64,000 nt of DNA from NCBI RefSeq assembly GCF_030272615.1, contig NC_081413.1, positions 20,648,501 to 20,712,500 of the forward strand, given 5' to 3'. The translations under genes and the position numbers were made by a program. How positions within the stretch are numbered: the stretch's first letter is position 1; every line of letters starts with the position of its first letter. Below, in pieces: positions 21,410-31,979 of the stretch. Origin of the DNA: Cryptomeria japonica. Lineage: Eukaryota; Streptophyta; Pinopsida; Cupressales; Cupressaceae. The notes under the pieces are model-generated. The model ran no database searches. It was not told where the DNA came from and saw nothing but the letters and a program-made list of their open reading frames with translations.

Positions 21410-22875
21410 AAGAGATACTAGTAGATGAGAGAATAGTTAAAATTACATCTATAACATCTAAAAAAATCCCTTTCCATGATGTTATGGTAGATGTCGTACC
21501 ATATTTTAGAGCTCCTATTTTAGCACAATTAAGGAGAAGATAAAAAATGACAGGCACTTATAGTCTAAAACTCTAGGTTATGTTAATGTTTCATTTAAGT
21601 GTCATTGTTTTCATTAAGAATATTTTTCTTCTTGTTGTCCAAGAATTCACAAATTTATTTCTCTGAAACCCTCCAAAAAGCTTTACACTAATTCTACTTG
21701 GTGGAAAGGGGACCATCCCCTCAACATGTAGATGTTTGAATGTGTGAGGTGCAAATTTAAGCTACTTCAACTCTATCCAAGGATGTGTCTCCTCATCTCA
21801 AGGATGATATTCCTTTGTTGTGTCCTTGTGTACCCAAGGAATCTATGTTATTGAGAGGGTTTTAGAATACTCTCCCACAAAAAATATAAAAAAGGTTCTA
21901 GTCGAGAGCTCGCAATACATTTAACAATCCCATGGTATTGGATTGTGTAACTTCACAAGTGACTAATGAAGGTTAGACATGTGATCTATGAAATTGTTTT
22001 AGGTTAGTTGTAATATATGTAGAAATTACCCACACACCTAAAAGTGCACAAATACAAACATAAAAGAATGATTAAATTAATCTAAAAGTGCACAGATTTA
22101 TTAGTTACATTAGTATTTTTTTATGTTAATGATAAAATGAATTACTTAACCCTCTATATTTAATTGTATAACTAATATTTAATATTTTTTTTATTTTTTA
22201 AATTACTTAAATTACATATATTTTATTTAATTAATTTAATGATTAACAATTTATTTTATCTTTTTCAGCAAACACATGAATTAATATAGATTTATTTAAA
22301 CAAAATTATATATTTTTTATTGAATTAATTTAGATTAAGTTACACAACGATTATTTTATTTAAAAGTACATTTAATTGCTACTTCGATCCATTTCCACAT
22401 AATTTCCAACTATAGTAAGAAATAATTCATTTTCTTTTCTTTCCTCTTCCTTGTCAAATCAACTCATTTAGGTTTTTGAATGATTAAAAAACGTTAAACA
22501 ATTATTCCTAATGAGAGATCATGAATTATTTCTATTTTATATCACTATTTTATTACAATGTAGTTGCAGTGCATTATTTTCTTCGTAATGTGGAAGAAGA
22601 TAAAGACGAAGAAAGGGCTTTAAAAAGTGAACATCAGATTGCGACGACAAAAGCTATTAATGTTAAAGAAAAGTTTATTCCTACACACGCACCGATCATC
22701 AAAAATCATTTCAAGTTGTCGATTGACTGTAAACGTATGGTAAACAAAAGGTATCATTTCAAAGATGGCGAAAGTTGTTAATCGGACTCTAAAAATATGA
22801 TATCTCCAAAGGTTGAGAGAAAGAAACTATTATCAAAGAAATTGAAGTTATTGATCTGATTTTAAGAGTGAAATA
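20757..22875. other. AT-rich intergenic spacer
   Basis: No supported gene. It contains an (AG)n microsatellite at 21363-21404. An 86-codon frame at 22521-22781 has no recognisable features and is not called. Confidence 0.5.
21363..21404. repeat. (AG)n microsatellite
   Basis: About 21 uninterrupted AG units. Confidence 0.95.
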
Positions 22876-23013
22876 TAGAAGGTATCTTCAATAATTTCCA
22901 TGAAAAAAGATTCAACTTACATAGAAGGTATCTTCAATAATTTCCATGAAAAAAGATTCAACTTACATAGAAGGTATCTTCAATAATTTCCATGAAAAAA
23001 AATTCAACTTACA
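22876..23013. repeat. 46 bp tandem repeat, three copies
   Basis: Three consecutive units starting TAGAAGGTATCTTCAATAAT, with one base difference in the third. The array is young because the copies are almost identical. Confidence 0.97.
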
Positions 23014-23280
23014 TCACTAAGAATGATCTATTCGTACTATAAAAAAATATAAAATAATGAAAAATATCCTAGTATTCTCCTCCACCATACAGAAACAGGA
23101 TCAAGTCCATAGACTTTCTCAAAAAAAATAAGAAATAGTGAGCTTAAATATGTTTAAAGATAGATAGTTTTTACATATTAAAGTTCATTTCTATTGTCAC
23201 ATAGTCTATCGAAAATTATCATTTTGGAGCAAAAGCTTATTTCTATTGTCACATAGTCTATCGAAAAGTTGGTGAGGAGT
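23014..23280. other. Spacer with a short direct repeat
   Basis: The segment TTTCTATTGTCACATAGTCT occurs twice, near 23187 and 23242, each followed by ATCGAAAA. No gene. Confidence 0.7.
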
Positions 23281-23512
23281 TGTTAGAGAGGTGTCGATTC
23301 AGTTTCGACACCTCACACTACCTTTCTGGTAGGCAACCTGCTACCACTCCATGTTTAAGGAGTCCTATCCTTATTTCATGGAGATTGGTCAATTCTTCTC
23401 ATAATCAAGTTGTATTTATACATGCTCATAAGCTAATACGTTTGGTCAATTGTTCTCATAACGAGGTTGTTATTGTACTTGTTAGTTATCTTCATTTGAT
23501 TTTGGTTATTAC
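23281..23512 (+). repeat. Short LTR relic
   Basis: A 232 bp stretch that begins TGTTAGAGAGG and ends TTATTACA, followed one base later by a PBS-like sequence. The ends and the adjoining PBS support an LTR. The partner LTR was not found. Confidence 0.55.
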
Positions 23513-23513
23513 A

Positions 23514-23526
23514 TGGTATTAGAGCA
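23514..23526 (+). promoter_or_regulatory. Primer binding site of the LTR relic
   Basis: TGGTATTAGAGCA matches the initiator tRNA-Met site TGGTATCAGAGCA with one C-to-T change. Confidence 0.6.
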
Positions 23527-24391
23527 TTTTTTAAGTACTTTAGCCCCCAGTCACATGGTTTTTTAACCCCTGGTTCTTTCCAACCCAAGGGGGCTTAACT
23601 CAATCTAAATTTTCTTAAAATTGATTTTTTTTTAAAGGAGGATTAATTTTGTAACAAGGCAAAATTTGCTTTTCTTGTAACTTTTGCTAGGAAACTCAAT
23701 CTCAACATTGGTTTACATGTTCCAACTCAAGAGATGGTGACTTAAGAAATTTTAGCCATTTGAATCGATTTTATATCATCAATTCTCTTTCCATCATCCC
23801 CTTTTCTTAGAGAATGCTATTATTAAAGTGGGTTGCATTATTATTAAAGTGGGTTTTCTTAGAGCAAGAGATTTAGACATATCTGTATAAAATGATGGAG
23901 TGAAACCATCATTTGGGGTTTCCTCAACATCGATTCTGGAGTCATAAGTGATGCTTAATAAAACTTTGTACCAAAAGCTCTTCTATTCTCTAAAAAGTAG
24001 TTCATGATATCAAACCTCTTTACAATTGTTTTATCCTCACTCGAACAATTGTATTGCGACACAACTAACAAACAATAAGATACAACAATCTAATTCCTAA
24101 AGGTCTCCATTCTATAGTCAGCATGATCTTCTCACAATTAAGGTCACATATGTGTGTCATGCTTCTAATCCTCTACTCAATAAGAAGTTAGCCCTTTCCC
24201 TATCTCAAAGAGATAACCCTCACATCGTGCGATCATTTGGCCAACGAAACCAATTTCATGACCTCGTTCCTTCTCTTAGAAGATGAGAGGAATCTTTTCT
24301 TAAAATTACAACCTTTGCAAATCCCCAATCATTGATACTCATAGTGAATCAAAAATATATGTCTTGAGATAGTATCTTGGGTGGGACGAAC
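23527..24391 (+). other. Decayed interior of an LTR element
   Basis: Follows the relic LTR and PBS. No frame longer than about 60 codons survives and no domain is readable. It ends at a purine-rich GGGTGGGACGAAC, which could be a polypurine tract. Confidence 0.35.
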
Positions 24392-24901
24392 TGTAATATC
24401 CCCACTTTGGAATATAATTTAATAATAAAATTAAAATACAAGAAAATAAAAATAAAAATATAATTAAAATAAATTCATTCAATACCGATTAATCATCCAT
24501 TTATTTCTCTTAGAAACATAATATGAATTGAATTATTTAAACAACATAATATTAATTAAATTAATTAAGCAAGTATTTTTATAAGATTCCTATGTTACTA
24601 ATAACTGAATATTAACCTAATAATGATTAATAAGTAAATGTGAATTTTATTAATAAGTAAATATAAATTCAATTAAAATGAATTCAATTAATAAGTAAAT
24701 ATTGATTAAGTATTTAATTTTAAAAAGTAATTGTGTCTCCTAAGAGTTAGGATAGTGCAAAAGAAATAAATAGGAGACAATTTCTGAAAAGTGATCTCTC
24801 TTGTCTGACTTTGTCAGATTTTATTAAGGCTTGGGGAATTTCTTTAACTAACTGTGTATTTCTCTATCACAAACATCGCAGCCTTATGAAAATTATTTTA
24901 A
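24392..24901 (+). repeat. Possible LTR start (TGTAATATCCCC) and AT-rich sequence
   Basis: TGTAATATCCCCACTTTGG follows a purine-rich tract, as at the start of many plant LTRs. No matching partner or end was found, so the call is tentative. Confidence 0.3.
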
Positions 24902-25075
24902 ACTAGCTTACATATATTTGATTTTAATCAAATATATATATAATACACTGAGAGATATCCTTCTTGAGGAGCATATTAGAGTTCGGGGTACATGATAAAA
25001 ATAGGCACCTCTAGAAGGATATCTCTCGACGTATTATATATATATGATTAAAATCACATATATGTAAGCTAGTAG
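24902..25075. repeat. Foldback element (70 bp inverted repeats)
   Basis: The left arm 24902-24971 (ACTAGCTTACATATATTTGA...) is the imperfect reverse complement of the right arm 25006-25075 (...TATATGTAAGCTAGT), with a 34 bp loop. Size and structure resemble a MITE or foldback element. No coding capacity and no clear TSD. Confidence 0.8.
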
Positions 25076-25319
25076 TAGTCACAGCGCAACATGGGAAACA
25101 TTAAAAAAATTCAAAATAGAACTATATAATATTATATAGTATGTTTTTATTAAAATAAATTATATTATATTATTACGCAAAGATATATAAATTTTTATAT
25201 ATCTATTTAGACTATGTTTTAGAATATATATGTGTTGCAAGATCAAAGAAAATACTAAAATCTAAGATATATTAAACTTTATTTAATGATAATATAAAAC
25301 TGTATTTAATCGTGAGTAT
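25076..25319. other. AT-rich spacer before the telomere-like array
   Basis: Very AT-rich, no ORF. Confidence 0.5.
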
Positions 25320-26594
25320 TATGGTTAGCGTTAGGGTTAAGGTTAGTGTTATGGTTAGCGTTAAGATTTACATCATGTTTCAGGTTAGGTTTATGATTAG
25401 GGTTAGGGCTAGTGTTTAAATTATGGTTAGATTAGGGTTCAAGTTGTAGTTAGGGCTTAATTCGAGTGTTATTTTTAAGCTTAGGGTTACGTTATGGTTA
25501 GGTTTCAATTTTGGCAAAATTAGGTTATTGTAGGGTTCGATTAGGTATAGATTAGGGGTATTGACAAGGTCATTGTTTGATTATGATTTGGGTTGAATTA
25601 TAGTTAGGGTTAGTATTATATTTTAATTTGAGTTAGAATTAGGGTTATTATTCAATTACATTAGGGTTAGGGTTAAATTATGATTAGAAATAAATTAGGT
25701 TATTATTTTGGGGTAAAATTGAATTAGGATTAGGTTTCAAACCGATATATGTATATTATCTCGTTTGCTAATGGAGTTCTAGATTACATTTTTGGTTAGA
25801 CATATAGTTAGACTTAGGGTTAGGGTTAAGATTGTAGTCAGAGATATTAATAGAGAAAGAATAATTTTTGGAATAGATTAGGATAAAGGTTCAATTTGGG
25901 TTAGGGTAAAGTTTAGTGTTAGGGTTAGGGTTTAGGATTATGGTTAGTTAGAGTTAGGTTTATGGTTAGGGTTATGATTATGATTAGGGTTATGCTTAAG
26001 TTTATTGTTTACATCATGGTTGATGTTAAGGTTAGGTTTCGGATTATGGTTAGGCTTAGGGTTATGGTCATAGTTAGGATTATGGTTAGGGTTAGGGTTT
26101 ATATCAAGCTACACTCAGAGTTAAGGTTAAGATTAGGGTTACAGTTAGGATTCAGGTTAGGGTCATTATTAACATCATGGTTAGAGTTAAGTTTAGGATT
26201 AGGGTTAGCATGAGCATTATGGTTAGGGTTAGGGTTTAAGATTAGGGATAGGGTCAGAGTAATGTTTGGGTTAGGGTTTAGAGTTAGGATTAGGATTATG
26301 GATAAGATTTACTCTTAAGATTAGGGATGGGTTTTGGGTTAGGGTTAGGGTTAGGTTTAGATTTTATTTTTAAGGTTTAGATGATTGGTGCATCCTAAGG
26401 GTTGTAAAGCCATTCCCTATTTTTAGGGTTAGGGTTTAGGATTATGATTAAGTTAGGTTAGGGTTAGGGTTAGGGTAAGGGTTATGATAAGGGTAATGGT
26501 TTAGAGTTGTGGTTAGGACTATTGTAAAGGTTATAGTTTACATCATGGTTCGGATCAATGTATTAGTATTATAGCTAGGGTTATGGTTTACATC
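25320..26594 (+). repeat. Degenerate TTAGGG-type minisatellite, block A
   Basis: About 1.3 kb of imperfect hexamer repeats (TTAGGG with TTATGG, TTAGCG and TTAGTG variants), with short perfect runs such as those near 26345 and 26465. The G-rich strand is the plus strand. TTAGGG units outnumber the plant telomere heptamer TTTAGGG. Punctuated by ACATCATGG motifs. It continues as block B on the far side of the inserted LTR element. Confidence 0.92.
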
Positions 26595-27236
26595 TGTTAG
26601 GATTCCCAAAGATACTGAGAGGGGGGGTGAATCAATATCTAACTGGTTAACAAATTTTCTGACCTTATTAAATATTTTGCATTCCAAAATAATATACCGG
26701 TAAGAAATAATTAATGTAGTAAATATGAAAAATAAGCAAAACATAGAAAGCACAACATAACACAAGATTCTTGGCGAGGAAACCCAGTGTGGGAAAAACC
26801 TCGGTGGGATTTGTGACCCACAATATTCACTCACTGGCCAATGAATGGATATTACTTACAATAGCGGCTTGCACATGCAAGAAGGCCAACTGCCTAAAGC
26901 TCACTGCTTAATTACAAATATTCACACATTACTTCTGCAATATTCACTTTTTCTATCTTCTAACCATGTCCGCATCTAAAATGATCTACAAGATCTCATA
27001 CTTATATATGAGTCTTATTACAATACACCTTTTCAGCTTATAAAAAGATATTATAATTAAATACAAAATACAATAATCAAAATCTTGTCGGCTGTGATGT
27101 TGGTAAACATTATTGTTGCTACCGGTAAAATATCTATTGGTGTCGGTGCCTGTTGGTGCCATAAGATTGCAAGGTTTCCATCAATGACAACACCTTCAAT
27201 CACCTTTAACTACCATTATAGTGTGCAATGCCAACA
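26595..27236 (-). repeat. 3' LTR of the non-autonomous element
   Basis: 642 bp; the minus strand runs TGTTGGCATTG ... GGGAATCCTAACA. Compared with the other LTR it lacks about 144 bp after TAATTAC. The two are otherwise clearly alike, with scattered substitutions. Confidence 0.92.
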
Positions 27237-27248
27237 ATCTCCCCCTTT
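27237..27248 (-). promoter_or_regulatory. Polypurine tract of the non-autonomous element
   Basis: The minus strand reads AAAGGGGGAGAT immediately before the 3' LTR start TGTTGG. Confidence 0.85.
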
Positions 27249-27374
27249 GGCATTGATGGCAACACTCATGAGAAAAATCCAAAATTGTATACATTTAAGA
27301 TCTTTTGCCTTTCCTTTTATTCTTTCCTTTTCTTTCTCCAATTTCTCAAGTTTCTCCTCAAATATAGATATCTC

Positions 27375-28228
27375 CTATTTAATAACTGATATTGGTTCAG
27401 GCGAGCCAATGACACTATCAGCTATTTTATCAATTTCCTTTTGTACTTCACTGATTTCCTTATCAATATCTGTTATCAAAATATTTGTCTTACATGTATT
27501 TATGTATAGTTCCTTGAGCTCCATAGTGGTTTTATTTAGTTTTGGTAAGAGGGTGTCAATGTGTCCCATGCACTTCTTTATTTTCTCATCAAATAATTTC
27601 TCCTTTTCTCTGTCCATTTTCAACTTAAATGTCTCTTCATTTATTGATTCCACAGTCAATATATTGCCAGTGATATAATTAGACAATGTGTCTAATTGAC
27701 TCAAAGAATCCTTATTATCTATATTAAACTTGGGTGCAATCAATTTAAGAATAAGAATTGTATCATCAATAGCCTTATAGGCCAATGCATTACACTCAGT
27801 AATTTTCTTAATAGAATCCAAGAGTACTTCAGTCACATTGGTTGGTCTGAATTCTATCATAGAAGTACCAGATGACTATCCAATTACCTTAACAATCTCC
27901 ATGCTACTGGTGGTAGTAACAACTCTGCTTGTTTTGACCTCTAGTAGGTCAGTTTGTGTTTGCATTTCAACTAGAAAGGTTTAGGCTTCTCAGGATTTAC
28001 CGGTGGCACTGTCTCAGCATGAACCTGTTTCTCAACATGTTCCTCTATGCCCTCTTCTGCCAATTTTCCTGATGGTTTTTTAGTTGTATCCACTATTGGT
28101 TTCTTTGTCTGTACCTCTACACTGTCCACTAACGGTGACTTTGTAGGTTTCTCTATATTCTCTATTGCCGGTAACTCTATCTCTATTGGTTTTTTAATAT
28201 TTGCATCAACAGTGTTATCAATAACCAT
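27375..28228 (-). pseudogene. Accessory region, C-terminal part
   Basis: Two open segments in different frames, 27971-28228 and 27375-27860, continuing the accessory reading region. The first is Lys/Glu/Pro/Val-rich with repeated KKPI/EKPTKSP-like phrases, suggesting a disordered linker. The second is helical and coiled-coil-like (VLLDSIKKITECNALAYKAI, EISEVQKEIDKIADSVIG). No family recognised. Only about 140 bp separate its end from the polypurine tract. Confidence 0.55.
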
Positions 28229-28239
28229 TTCACTAACCC

Positions 28240-28577
28240 CAATCTCAATGTTATCAGCTGGCCTTTCAACTTCAACATTTTCAGCTTGTGTTCCAACATT
28301 GTCAGCTAGTTGCTTAGTAGAAACATCATTCTTATTTTCCTTAGAATTTTATTTATCAACTACAATATTGACCTCCTGAGTGTCTATATGCATTGTGTAC
28401 AAGATTTCAGACTCAGGATTTTTATCCTCGTGTGAAGTCTCCACATTCTCAGTAGTCGGTGTGTTGTCAGTTAGTACCGGTGGAGTGTTAGTAGGTGGTG
28501 GTAGATTGTCTGTCACTTTTATATTCGGTGGTCCACCTATTTTGCCTTTTCGTTTGTCCTTATCCTTTTGGTATACC
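28240..28577 (-). pseudogene. Accessory region, disordered middle segment
   Basis: In a third frame the minus strand reads a Lys/Asp-rich then Pro/Thr-rich sequence (VYQKDKDKRKGK, NLPPPTNTPPVLTDN), linking the flanking open segments. It has shifts and a stop, so it is recognisable only by translation style. Confidence 0.4.
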
Positions 28578-28889
28578 TTAGAATGTTTTTGGTCTTTTTA
28601 GTTCTTCTTGTTTCTCTTTCTCCACAAAGAAAATGTCCCAATTATCTGTTGTCTCTTTTGATATCTCATTAACTTTGCCAGCCATTAGACTTACATGCTG
28701 GTGTCCACTAGAAAATACTGTTTTGTTTGCTTGACTGATCAATTCATCAATTTCTTCCATTGATTTCATAGGGTGAATAGCTAACAGTTTCTCAATCTTT
28801 ATTTTCTTGTCTAGTTCCATAATCGCTAACCTTTTAGCATCAAGCCGCCTATACAATTCACTAGGCAAATCATCTACAACCTCTATCAA
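28578..28889 (-). pseudogene. Accessory region, helical segment
   Basis: 103 codons (VVDDLPSELYRRLDAKRLAI, then MKSMEEIDELISQ), helical and charged. It is joined to the upstream segment by a one-base shift at an A8 run near 28940. No family recognised. Confidence 0.5.
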
Positions 28890-28930
28890 AAATTTCTTAT
28901 AGATGTCAAGGTGTAAGATGATGCTATTTT

Positions 28931-29281
28931 CTATGCTTTTTTTTCCTCATTGGTAAAAGTATCATACAATTTACTAACATTAGACAAGTTACCATCATCT
29001 GTTATCTCATTCAATAGGTTGTCCAGTGGTGGTATAACCTGTTTCAGCTTTTTCTTTTTAGGTGTCATCTTCTTGGCTGGTGGCTTCACTGCTTGTTGCT
29101 TATACCTTGTTGTCCGGGTTTTCTTGGGAGGAGGAGAGGGTACCAGTGAGGGTTTTCTCTTGCTATCAACTCCTTTGAATTCAAATGGGATTTCATTGAC
29201 AGAAGATGAACCAATTGGTGAGAGATGAGCCTCCAGTTGTAAACCTTCCAAATCACTTTCCTTGATACCAGTGATATTCAA
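28931..29281 (-). pseudogene. Accessory region, basic segment
   Basis: 116 codons with a strongly basic Pro/Lys stretch (PPPKKTRTTRYKQQ, KKMTPKKKKLKQ) resembling a nuclear localisation or nucleic-acid-binding region, then an acidic helix ending EEKKA at the A8 run. It is offset in frame from both neighbours. Confidence 0.5.
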
Positions 29282-29309
29282 GATGTTTTCATTAATTTCT
29301 TTAGCTTGT

Positions 29310-29603
29310 TTAGAATAATTTTTTACTCTTTTCTCTTTTCTTCCTTTGTTTCAATGTTTCAACACCTTTTTCTATAATTTTTGCACTACCAAAAACTTTT
29401 TCCTCTCGTTCTCTAGGGGCTTCAAGTAGGGCTTTGGCGTATGTTTCAATTATGTTCACATCTGCCTCATATCCCATCTCTGTCACCCAAATAGTTCTAG
29501 GAAGAACTGCTTCCATCCAGATCTCATCCTTCTTAATCACAAAACAAATTTCTTTATGAAATTTGTCAACAATACTCTGAGGCAACCTTTCTCTAGTTTT
29601 CAT
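29310..29603 (-). pseudogene. Accessory region, segment after the A9 shift
   Basis: 97 codons continuing the protein in another frame (ERLPQSIVDKFHKEICFVIK, then a Lys/Arg-rich end). The junction with the upstream frame is a run of nine A just before the upstream TGA, pointing to slippage, an assembly error or frameshifting. Confidence 0.5.
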
Positions 29604-30463
29604 TTTTTTTTAAAGGCTTGGAAATACTCAGTTATATTTTTGGTGTTATCTATTCCCATACAGGTGAAGATATCCAACAGTTGTTTTCCTATAGGTATGT
29701 CATAACCAAAGTCTTTCTTGCCTATATTGGGAATTTCTTTTGTAATATATAGCATTAGGCATACAAGAAGATTTCCAAACCTGAAAGCACCTTTCTTTTC
29801 TTCTTTGATTTTCTTCAGATTGTCAATCAATTCATCCTTCAACCATTCACATATATCTATCTTAGTATCATTGTTCACCATATCATATGCAATTTTGATA
29901 CATAGACTAGAAACTGAGTTCAGTCGGTTAGCATGTGTGGTTTTGTATCCTAATATCATGCTAATGAATCTAACATTCTCATCCTTTATGTCATTAACCC
30001 TTAGGGATCTATTGTCAAAGGTTGCACCAGTTAAAGTCATCACTGTGTTGTTAGGAACCTTCTTACTTTTATTTGGCCTACTACTGGTGGAAGGTAAGCC
30101 AGTCACTGCCCTAAATGCTTCTCTAGTGATATTATGGATAGAGTCAAGCAAAAAGAATTCTCCATGAACTCTATTGAGTACAATCCTTACAACTTCCTTG
30201 GGAAATTCCAGAATGTCAAGTATTTCCACAAAGCCTAGGGTCTCGCTAACCTTATGCTCGGGTTTTACAGTTCGATTCTCATCATACATAACATTCTTAT
30301 ACATTTTCATGATTCCTTCATAACCTAATTCCTCAGTGTGGCAATGTATGTAAATTCTAGGGTCTTCTACATATGGAACTCCTTTAGGGATTTTAGAAAA
30401 AGCACCTAGGGTATCATCTTGTTTTGCTTCTTCAGGAATAATGTTGAATACGGGCCTAGGCAT
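29600..30463 (-). CDS. Accessory ORF of the non-autonomous element, N-terminal 287 aa
   Basis: An intact frame from ATG 30463 to a stop at 29600. It is predicted soluble and mostly helical, with FVEILDILEFPKEVVRIV, then FRAVTGLPSTSS near residue 120, then IAYDMVNND and CEWLKDELIDNL. The VTGLP context recalls the accessory ORF at 47-1384, which also carries a VTGLP motif and a disordered basic tail. No enzyme motif is present. It is separated from gag by about 530 bp and lies in a different frame. Position downstream of gag, where pol should be, suggests it replaced pol or was captured. Function unknown. Confidence 0.65.
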   Translation of the reverse strand: MPRPVFNIIPEEAKQDDTLGAFSKIPKGVPYVEDPRIYIHCHTEELGYEGIMKMYKNVMYDENRTVKPEHKVSETLGFVEILDILEFPKEVVRIVLNRVHGEFFLLDSIHNITREAFRAVTGLPSTSSRPNKSKKVPNNTVMTLTGATFDNRSLRVNDIKDENVRFISMILGYKTTHANRLNSVSSLCIKIAYDMVNNDTKIDICEWLKDELIDNLKKIKEEKKGAFRFGNLLVCLMLYITKEIPNIGKKDFGYDIPIGKQLLDIFTCMGIDNTKNITEYFQAFKKK

Positions 30464-30990
30464 TTAACCACTTCAATAATAGTAGGGTTTGCAATGAATT
30501 CAGGAGCAAAGGAGGAAGCCATTGATAAATACCTTAATTTGCCTTTTAGGTTTGGATGCTGAAAGAACTTGCTTCACTTCTCGCTATGGATGCCTTCGCT
30601 TGTGTTTTTTGCGCTCTTAGGAAATTTGAATGCTCGGTGAGTGAAAAAAAGTGAAAAACACTTATTTATAATACCTTTCCTTTCAACAACAACAATAAAT
30701 GCTTGTCCGTTAAGTGAAACTTAACACATCTATCGGTAAAGAGGAAGTTCATCTTCTCACCATAAACTGAGGGTAAACCTACATGAGTTTCAATTTGTTA
30801 CAATACCCCCAAGGGTTACTTCTCAGTTGGATGAGGAATCTCCTATCGGTGGAGTGATACTCTGCTCTACCAGTGAAGGAATAGCCTCATCAACATTTTG
30901 ATCTGTCTTTCTAATCCATTGTTTCAAAAATTCTCCCTTTACCTCTTCAACCTTCTCTTTGCCTTTCAAACTGGGTCCTTTATTATTTGC
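30464..30990 (-). other. Spacer between gag and accessory ORF
   Basis: No open frame. It could be an untranslated leader for the accessory ORF or degraded coding sequence. Confidence 0.45.
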
Positions 30991-31965
30991 CTATGAAGTC
31001 TTGCTTCTACAAAACTTTGTAATATGTCCAATCTTGTTATAAGCATAACAAGTCACATTGTTTTTCTCAATAGCCTTTCCATATCCTATGTATGTTTGTG
31101 TTCCGCATTGATTAGATAAGTGCCCATATCTTCCACAAACATAACATCTTACATTCATTCTATAGTTTTTTGAATTATGACCGGTGGGTGCATTAGTGTT
31201 CTGATAGTTTCTAGATCTACACTGATTTTCTCTATGACCATATGTGTTACAGTTAAAGCATTTCCCGTTAAATGTGTAGGCATTAGGTTGTCTTACCAGT
31301 TTACTGTGATCATGATTGTTTGTAGTACCGAAGCTTTCACCAACGTCAAATCCAAGTGCATTAGTGTCTCCATTAGGCTTTTGACTTTTCAGCATATCAT
31401 TAAGTTCTTCTGAACTTTTCTTGAATTTCTCTTTATGTTGATTTACAGTAGACAACTTATTTTCCAAGAAATCCTTCTATCTCATGAGTTCAGTTTTATC
31501 ATGTTCCAAGTGAATTAGATATGTCTTTAACATATCATTTTCATGACTAAGTCTTAGATTTTCATTTCCAGCATCATTGATTCTCCTAGTCAAGTCATCT
31601 TCATTCTTCTTTTTGTCTTCAATGTCTTTACAAAATCTCATAGTCATATCTTGCATCTCATTCCTCAAGGTCATTTTTTCTTGCTTCATCTTGCTTAGAA
31701 GATCATTAAGAGTTTCCTTTTCATCATCATCATTCTGTATCTTCTCATGAAGTTCCCTTCTTTTGTTTCTAGTAATAGTGAGATTCTCCTGAAGTCCTTG
31801 AATGATTTCCTGTGCAGCCTTCAGATCATCTTCAAGTTTGAGATTCTTCAACTTTTCTGCATCAAAGTCTGCAAGAGCTCCTTCTAATTGCTTTCTCAAG
31901 TTATCCATCTGTACTAGTGTCAGAATCTTCCTTAAGTTGTTAGGCTTTTGAAAAGAGAGGACCAT
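30991..31965 (-). pseudogene. gag: Gag of the non-autonomous element (one in-frame TAG)
   Basis: One minus-strand frame from ATG 31965, which abuts the PBS (an inner ATG is at 31908), to a stop at 30991, broken once by TAG at 31477-31479. The N-terminal 160 residues form a long coiled coil (KLKNLKLEDDLKAAQEII, KKNEDDLTRRINDAGNEN). The C-terminal part has three zinc-knuckle positions: CFNCNTYGHRENQC, CYVCGRYGHLSNQC and CYAYNKIGHITKFC; the third has Tyr in place of the second Cys. A classic capsid domain is not obvious. The likely role is RNA packaging in particles supplied partly by another element. Confidence 0.75.
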
Positions 31966-31977
31966 GCTTTGATACCA
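31966..31977 (-). promoter_or_regulatory. Primer binding site of the non-autonomous element
   Basis: The minus strand reads TGGTATCAAAGC two bases after the LTR end CCTAACA, a one-base variant of the initiator tRNA-Met site. Confidence 0.88.
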
Positions 31978-31979
31978 AT

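Noticed and set aside
21343-21557. Frames over the (AG)n run on both strands
   Set aside because: Low-complexity translation of a microsatellite.
22521-22781. 86-codon frame
   Set aside because: AT-rich, no homologous pattern, no neighbours to support it.
22876-23013. CRISPR-like array
   Set aside because: Units are directly adjacent with no unique spacers, and the genome is eukaryotic.
25962-26213. Open frame inside the telomere-like array (also 32933-33169)
   Set aside because: Translation of a short repeat (VRVMVIVRIMVRV-like); open only because the repeat lacks stops in that frame.
26538-26834. Protein starting MSEYCGSQ with a hydrophobic segment (also at the start of 31477-32223)
   Set aside because: It is a translation of LTR sequence present in both LTRs; the real gag starts after the PBS.
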